A stretch of DNA of 64,000 nucleotides from Cryptomeria japonica (taxonomy: Eukaryota > Streptophyta > Pinopsida > Cupressales > Cupressaceae). Each line of letters starts with the position of its first letter. Position 1 is the first letter of the stretch. The translations under genes were made by a program, and so were the position numbers. The notes under the pieces were generated by a model. That model was given only the letters and a program-made list of their open reading frames with translations, did no database searches and was not told the DNA's origin. Shown here piece after piece: positions 57,051 through 64,000 of this stretch. The stretch is taken from the NCBI RefSeq assembly GCF_030272615.1, contig NC_081415.1, positions 192,104,270 to 192,168,269 on the forward strand, in the 5' to 3' direction.

Positions 57051-59339
57051 AATAAATTTCATATCATAAGTCATTACATCAATTATTGAATAATATCTGA
57101 GATTAAGAAGGTTTATCAAGATGATGAAATATGTTTAGATTGATGTTTATTATGTGTGAGATTTGTGATGTTTTTAAAATGTAGTGATTCATGTTCAAGC
57201 TAAAATTATCATTTTGAAGTTGGATAATTTTTTACTCATTTAAATACTATAATGATTTCTTATATCATTCCTCTTGTCATCTTATGACAACGTTTCATTT
57301 ATAGAGTGATTTCCCTTCCACTATCATTATATTACCTCTTCTCACCCTATTTAGACATCCTATATTCTTCTCATATTACATCCAAACCTTCAATACACTA
57401 ATGAAGTAGTTTGATCAGCTTAAGTAAAAACTGGATACTATGTTTGTAGCTCTAATTCTGTTATATTAAATATATGTTTCTTTTGGACATAGAGAATGAA
57501 TTTATTAATTAAACCAAAATTATATATGACAAAGAACCAATAAAAAATTAATTAAAACAAAAAAAACAAATGAAACCCTCTTCATTGCCTCATGATTCTC
57601 TTAAGCGCAAAAACCCAACTTCTAACTCTTGTTATTCATCAATAATGTAAGAAAAGGGATTTTCCCTTTATATATATGAAATCAAAGAATTTTTCATCTT
57701 TATGCTCCAAAAATGATTAAGTGAGCGACTTTCAAGAATCCTAATGCCATCATATTTGAATGCAACTTACTTTCACATGGGTTGCAAAGAAAAATCAAAT
57801 AATTTTTGAGTTGAGGTATTAGAAATAGTTAATTAATCTTGGTCTAGTAAAATAGGGTTGTAATAATATATTACATATTAATGAATCTTCCTACATTTAT
57901 GTAGTATCAATGGGAACATTGTTGAATTCACATAATGTGGTGGTTTTTGACCAGTCTATCTTATTATTGGTAATAACCTATGACGTGGTATTTTGGTGCA
58001 ATTTATATTTTTATTCTTTGGGTGGTATATAGTGTAATGATCACCATGACAATCAAGCATCATTATTAGAAAGGACCTCTTAAGAACAAATCAACTCATG
58101 GATATGAGATTGATTTAAAGCTTCACTTCTAATGAAATAGTTGCCTTGATGTTCCTTAATTAGTAGTTTTGTTAATCATGTCCCCTACATTAGAAGGCCT
58201 ACATATGGGAGGATTTCATATTGATTATAGTAGTATATATCCCTAGTGTAGCTTAGAGTGTAGAGATTATATGTTTTTTATATCCTACACATTTAAAGAT
58301 ATGCATTTATTAAAGTTAAGGAACAAGTGGTGATAAATATGGAAGGAAATTATTAGTAATAATTTTAAGAGCATTCATTCAAATCCTTTAGGATTTTTAA
58401 CTATAAACAGTGAATAATTGAAACTAGTGCATTGTAAATTGCTATTTCTTCATAATTTTTGTGTAGATGTATGGTAGGTGTTGACAACTTTCATGGTGAT
58501 TCAAAGTAAGTGGCAAGTAGATGTCTCTAGCATCTTCACAATTCAATTATTTTTTAGATATAAGATCCATAGAGCTTGGCATAGGAAGGATTTATTTCAT
58601 GAAATAGGTTCCATTACTTGATCCTATAGTTGGTAGTGTCTTGACAAATGTAATGTAGAACCCTAATACAACAGAGGTTGAATACCTAGTGGATTGTAAT
58701 GTGGTATAGTGAATTCAAGATTTTGGCATTATTGAGTTTTTTTAATCCCTTGCTATTTATGATTTTGTTGGTTATGTTTGTGGTTTTTGTAGGGAGACAT
58801 TTAGAAATTTATATCAATTTTCACTATTTTTTGGTTTATTGGTTTGTAATGGTAATTTAATGTTCCTTCATATTTTTGTATAGATACTTTATAATAGACT
58901 ATAATGGTGATTTGTTCTCTTATGGATGTAATCTTTATATTATATTCATTTGATGGGAAATGTTTCTAATAGAATCCCTAATCAATTAATCTAGAGAAAG
59001 ATAACACTAAAGAAAAAAATATAATCATTTCTTTTATTTTTATTTGAAAAAATTGAGATAGAAGACCAATTAGGGAGAATTAAGACATGAGATTTTATCA
59101 CGCAATGTAGGATACATTAATGATAGCAAATAACAACTAAGCTAGTTTGAGATCTTGAATAAACATTCTAATTAGGAGGTCCTTATCTTCAAACCCATCA
59201 CTATATGAAGAAACTAATAAATGATTTATGATCAAGTAAAATTCTATTTTTCTATCACACTTTATAATAGGTTTTAAAAATATATATTAAATTATTCATC
59301 ATTGTAACACATTGTTAATGTGACTTAACTACTTCCAAC
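57051..59339. other. AT-rich intergenic sequence
   Basis: No supportable gene, RNA gene or element boundary. Confidence 0.5.
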
Positions 59340-60230
59340 TCAAAAAGATCATGCTAGAATTTTTTGAATTAGCCTAAAGACTAGGTAAATCAAGAGAGGG
59401 TCCAAACCCTTATATAACAACCAACTAGGCAAAAAGAGGATCTCACAAGCAATGAGACAACTAAAACGAAAAAAGAGAAAACTCTTTTTTGAACGAGATG
59501 CTTTTGATTGGAGCATCAAACTGACAGGAAAAAGCATCTAGAACCTATATTAGATTAAAAAATTTTAGATCAAACCTAGGTTTAGGTAAGAACCTCAAAC
59601 CAAATTCAAAAAAAAACTTAAGCTAAGACAAAACAAGATAAGGGAATAGACAACAACCAATGGGTTTTTAAAGGCTCCCTAAAACCTTTTCCTATAGGAC
59701 CACCTTGAACAAAGAATCTCTCATATAAGGAAAGAGACCACTAAGATTTAAAAACAAACTGGGTTTGAAATGCACCTAGAATCCTTGAAACAATACAATC
59801 ACCTAGCCATTCCTAGAAAACAAGCACAATGAAAAGTGTAGTCAAGGAATGAACTAGAACATGAATGGCCAAGGATTTTGAAAGGCACCCCTAAACCTAT
59901 TACTAGAATGAACCCCTACAAACACAACAATTAGGTACATAGGATCAAGGAAAACCCCACAACCCACCCCAATAGGACCAGGATCACCATAATTGGTAGA
60001 AGCCACCACAATAGGATCTACAAAACTAGCCTCAACAACAAGAACCGAAAGCCTTGTAGGAGAAAACAAAAGGGAAGATTCCCCCTCTAATAATCTAGAT
60101 CTTAGAAAAACCACTCCCAATCAATATTGAAAGGGAGACCCACAAACCAGGAAGAAAAAGACTATAGCAATGAAATCCACAATCTAGACAATTGCGAGGA
60201 AGAAGTCAAACTAGAATATTATTGGAAATA
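59340..60230 (-). other. Less AT-rich block with weak coding look
   Basis: The minus strand has an 88-codon frame (59854-60120, VGCGVFLDPMYL, FQNPWPFMF) followed by stop-interrupted Phe/Leu-rich frames to about 59349. Composition differs from its neighbours. A retroelement ORF remnant is possible; I cannot name it. Confidence 0.25.
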
Positions 60231-61330
60231 ATTTTATAACTATTAGGACACATTCTAAGTACACATAATCAATTATGCAATAAATTGTCACCAAAAATTT
60301 TCTATCTAAAATAGATATAGCCAAAACATTTTGGAAAGAGTTACTAATAAAAATGTGTAGTAGTACTTGGTTCCAAGTTATAAACTTTAAGAAATTATTT
60401 GAAAATGCATAATTATCTCCACTTCAATTTATTAGTGCCCAAATAGAAGGTTGATTTATTTCTCAAATAGAAATAATATTGTTGTTTCATACACAAAATA
60501 AGGATAACTTTATTTCATATGAATTCATCCATTGTTATAGATAAGCAAATCAAGCTACCCATATAATGCCAATATGAGAATCAACCAAATTGAAAATACT
60601 ATGTTCTATGACTCGTCTTCAAACATGGAGTATAAAGATTTAAAATTAGAATTTTCATAATGATCATAACGTTTGTTTTCATTTACCCTTTCATTAATTG
60701 TTAAAGTTTGTGCCTCATTTGAGTCTTTTAAAATGAATGACTCATTTAATCATCTACAACTCCACATGGTAAACAATTAAGGGAAGCTAACTTTTTAATC
60801 TACTTTTCATCAGAAGTTATTATAATTAGGGTTTGATTAACTCTATAGTATTACTACAACTTATCTCTAAATAAATATTTAATGTGAATGATATTTATTT
60901 TTTTACTCACCTCATTTGGTTGATCATTCGCACATTTTTATTTATGGTCTCTTACTATTTTAATTGTCATCTTACTCCTCTTCTTCTCTAAATACTATTA
61001 GAATGGGTGAGATGGAAATAAATATAAGGATTTACGTGATTCCACAAAAATTATAACCACTCATTCTAGGTCAAATTTACTCAACCTTACTAGCATACAA
61101 TTTCTCTATGTATTGGCCCCATGTTCAAATGGTGTTTCAAAGTTATTTAAAATGATGTTCTTCAAGGTGAGACCAATACACTTTAATGATTTAGTATATC
61201 TTTTATTTCCACTCTAATTATATGGACTCAATGTATGATATAGAGTTTCAAAATATAATTTCTTATGGGTATATTTAAGATTTTTCACTAACATCAATAA
61301 CAAAGTTATCATTTCCTATGATATAATACA
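60231..61330. other. AT-rich intergenic sequence
   Basis: Nothing supportable. Confidence 0.5.
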
Positions 61331-61332
61331 TA

Positions 61333-61387
<55 letters not shown>
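61333..61387. repeat. Compound (CT)n(CA)n microsatellite
   Basis: About 8 CT units followed directly by about 19 CA units. Confidence 0.95.
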
Positions 61388-61389
<2 letters not shown>

Positions 61390-62766
61390 GGTTGTCTACC
61401 AACTACATTTAACTATAAATTCCTATTTTTTACTTTTAGTATTACATATTTATTATTGATGATGATCTCTCACCTATTATTTTTTAATTGTATCAAAAAA
61501 TGTGATGCCCTGATGAGAGAACATTGATTGAGATAGTATCATTTTTTGAACATTTTCAATGATCAAAGAAAACTGTCAAGTTTTTTAAAATAGCCTAATA
61601 TATTATATTTAAAATTTAAATAAAAATATAAAACAAATTAAAAATTATATATATGAATTTAACATAATTTCAATATTTAAAATATATATGCCACTTTCAC
61701 ACCATAGTCTAACATGATTCATTTCCTTTATTATAGTGTGTCATGGTACTCAAATTTTACTTAAGTCAACGTCTTTAATTTTAAATAATTTTTTAGTTCA
61801 TATAACTCTAGGAAATTAGAATGAGAGACTTGTCCAAACCCTTATAAAATGTAATTGAACTATAATCAATCTAGGAAACTAAATTAATTGATAAAAATTG
61901 AGGTTGATCCAATCTTTTGTAAGTATTATAAATTAGAAAGCCATTATGCACACAAAAATATCATAGAGTATACCACAAATTATTAGGAAATGAGTTTGAA
62001 AAGCATTAGTTGAGCCTAAGAAATTATAAAATAAAAATCCCCACAACATAAAACATTATAGGAAATGAGGAGATTATAACTACCCTACCAAAATTAGTTG
62101 ACCCATTCCTGCAAGATGACTTGCTCTTCTAGTTTGGTGGAAATTAAGGAAATTCCTCTTGAACTATAAATCAGATCATTAGAAAAAATAATAGATGTTA
62201 TTTATATTTAGTTTGGAACAAAGAAAGTTATGTGAAGATTTAAGGGAAGAAGTTGAGAGGTAGAATAGAAGTAGCATGAGATTGTGAGGTCTTAAATAAA
62301 AGTTGTGAGTAGAGAACAAGGACTATGAAGTGGAGTGCAATATAAAGGGATATAATAATGTAACATAGTGGAGGTAATTAGACTAATGTGTAATTAAGAA
62401 TCTATATTATAGTATAATCTATGATTGAATTGTCATAGTAAGTGTAATTAAATGGCTATGAACTAGCATGTAGTAGAGTGTATTAAAAAAAGTGAGAATT
62501 TTTAATCATTATTATAATAATGTAAGCTTAAATAAATAAAAATGTATTAATTTTTGAGGTCTTTGTGTTGTGTGTATTAATCATTGTTATACTCATGTAA
62601 ACTTAAATAAACAGATAAATCATGTTCATATCTTGTAATCAAGTGTTATGTGAGACCATATTTATCCAATGCATTATGTCAGACAGTTATGTGCCTTGTC
62701 TAGGCTTACACATTTTGCATACATTTCTAACAGGGCAATTGCAACTACACCAACTAACAAAATCCC
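61388..62766. other. AT-rich intergenic sequence
   Basis: Nothing supportable. Confidence 0.5.
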
Positions 62767-63290
62767 TCATATGTTTTTCTTGTGATGCTCCCATTTTCGC
62801 ACATGCTGTAGGATGTTGACAAAGCATTTGGTTGAAAACATATGAACCTTTTCATTAAACTCATTTTGTGTATAGCCTGCAATCATAGCATTCCATGAGC
62901 CAACATTTCTTGGAGGCATTTGGTCAAACACTTCGCGTACCTCATCGATGCTTCCACATTTTGCATAAATGTCTATCAGACCTTTTTCGACTGTAATAAG
63001 AACTCTAGGAGCATTTCTGACTATAATAGAAACTCCTAGAACATTTTTTACTGTAATAAGCCCTTTTGTTATGTCTACGTTGTTCAGAAGATCCCATTTT
63101 GGCATAGACGGGCAGTACGCTGGAAATAAAAATTGATGTAACGGAAACTTGTATGCGGAAATAAGTGGGAACAATTTGAATTCTAATTTTCACGATGCTA
63201 TTCATTTGGATGGAATGGATGGGAAGGTATGGTTAAGCGAAAGGATTGGGCCCATGGTGCAGGGGCACCTAGGACTTAGGCAATCTAACT
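62767..63290 (-). pseudogene. PPR protein pseudogene (minus copy)
   Basis: The minus frame reads GLIDIYAKCGSIDEVREVFD, QMPPRNVGSWNAMIAGYTQN, EFNEKVHMF: one clear PPR repeat and part of the next. Upstream, YAKMG and the flank to 63290 match the plus copy at 56.2 kb in reverse (both carry 'accata.cttcccatc.attcc.tccaaatga'). A short 'gtaataag.cc..' insertion-like stretch (62990-63070), repeated three times, interrupts the frame. Inactive. Confidence 0.8.
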
Positions 63291-64000
63291 TTCACAAATT
63301 TGGCTTGTACTGACCCTAGCCAAGTCAATGGTGAATAAGAACTCCAGGAGGGTCCAAGAGTGAGTATTCTATGTCAATGTAGGCCTAGGTTGAGTTCATT
63401 TTACTTAGGTTTGCATTTTTGTGTAAATAGTGAGTTTGAGTAGGTATTTGGCCTTTTTGTTGGTCAAAAGTGTCAAAAGTTGGTAAAAGAATTATAGAGG
63501 GTTAAATAGGTCTTAGAAATGTTTGAAATGTCATATGTGATGACTTTAAATAGGTCTCATAGGTTGGAGAGACCAAAAGTGCAAAAATCACAAAGTTGCA
63601 AAAAGTTGTCATGACAACTTTTGTCCTGAAATCGATTAGCGGTGGAGTTAGGGATTTCCCAACTCCATGGAAGGACTCCACACGTGGTAAATATATATAT
63701 AACCTCTCTTGCATGTTTACCAAGGTTGGTGAAGTGTGTTTTGTAAGTCCAACAACTGAAACTACTCATTTTCAGTCTTGTTGACAACATTTTTGCTTGT
63801 TTTACTCAATTTTGCAATAGAATATGGATTAAATCCATTGATCTAGAAATGGATTGAGTTAATATTGTGTGTTTTTTAATTTTTGGTTCAGTTTAGAGAT
63901 TTTTAATTACTATACATAGGTGTTTTCTTGTTCAAGTTTGTAAACATCCAGTTTTGGCTTGTAAATAGCAATTTTCTTGTAAATATGGTTGCCCCATGAG
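63291..64000. other. Unassigned sequence at the window end
   Basis: No supportable gene. Frames at 63502-63790 overlap on both strands and look like chance. Confidence 0.45.

Noticed and set aside
59854-60120. 88-codon minus frame as a real gene
   Set aside because: No recognisable domain, no supporting exon structure, and neighbouring frames are full of stops.

Overview
The window is eukaryotic nuclear DNA from a land plant, most likely one with a very large, repeat-rich genome such as a gymnosperm. The evidence is nested plant-type copia and gypsy LTR retrotransposons with initiator-Met tRNA primer sites, a 3' piece of a plant LINE, PPR and plant-kinase pseudogene fragments, AT-rich spacer and many decaying tandem duplications. 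There is no bacterial gene layout and no clearly intact host gene. The organism call is an inference.

Layout. 1-1440: an unclassified repeat whose inverted relative lies at 12.64-13.95 kb. 1464-8136: truncated copy A (minus) of a large terminal-inverted-repeat (TIR) DNA transposon. 8137-12640: a non-autonomous LTR retroelement (minus) with part of gag, a roughly 1,060-codon broken gene of unknown function, a polypurine tract, a truncated LTR and no visible pol. 12641-18548: repeats and unassigned sequence. 18549-21836: the 5' half of a copia element (LTR, PBS, gag, protease, integrase), cut by a gypsy element. 21837-30190: a chromovirus-like gypsy element (minus) with both LTRs; its RT is split by a 0.48 kb piece of the same retroelement family as 8.1-12.6 kb. 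30192-43533: copy B of the TIR transposon (plus), 13.3 kb with both TIRs, a broken DDE transposase gene, a second multi-exon gene on the other strand, a 359-bp tandem array, GCGTACGC palindrome clusters and very long pyrimidine tracts. 43534-45612: a LINE-like RNase H fragment, an extra ORF and a poly(A) end, followed by a 17-bp-type minisatellite. 46.2-50.3 kb: AT-rich sequence with local duplications. 50.36-54.33 kb: a possible host gene or pseudogene (minus) with several splice-consistent exons. 55.7-57.05 and 62.8-63.3 kb: kinase and PPR pseudogene fragments. The remainder is AT-rich spacer.

The most notable object is the TIR transposon. Copies A and B are inverted relative to each other about 22 kb apart and share the order TIR, palindrome cluster, AT-rich block, (CT)n, a repeat unit of about 0.57 kb, a long polypyrimidine block, palindrome cluster, transposase. 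The transposase has the order DFAENY-like motif, WSDNC, EAGHGKGEHDG, which I read as a DDE triad of a widespread eukaryotic transposase group. The superfamily name (Sola-like?) is uncertain. The second most notable object is the pol-less LTR element with its large unfamiliar ORF. Nothing here looks currently active: every TE gene carries stops, frameshifts or deletions.
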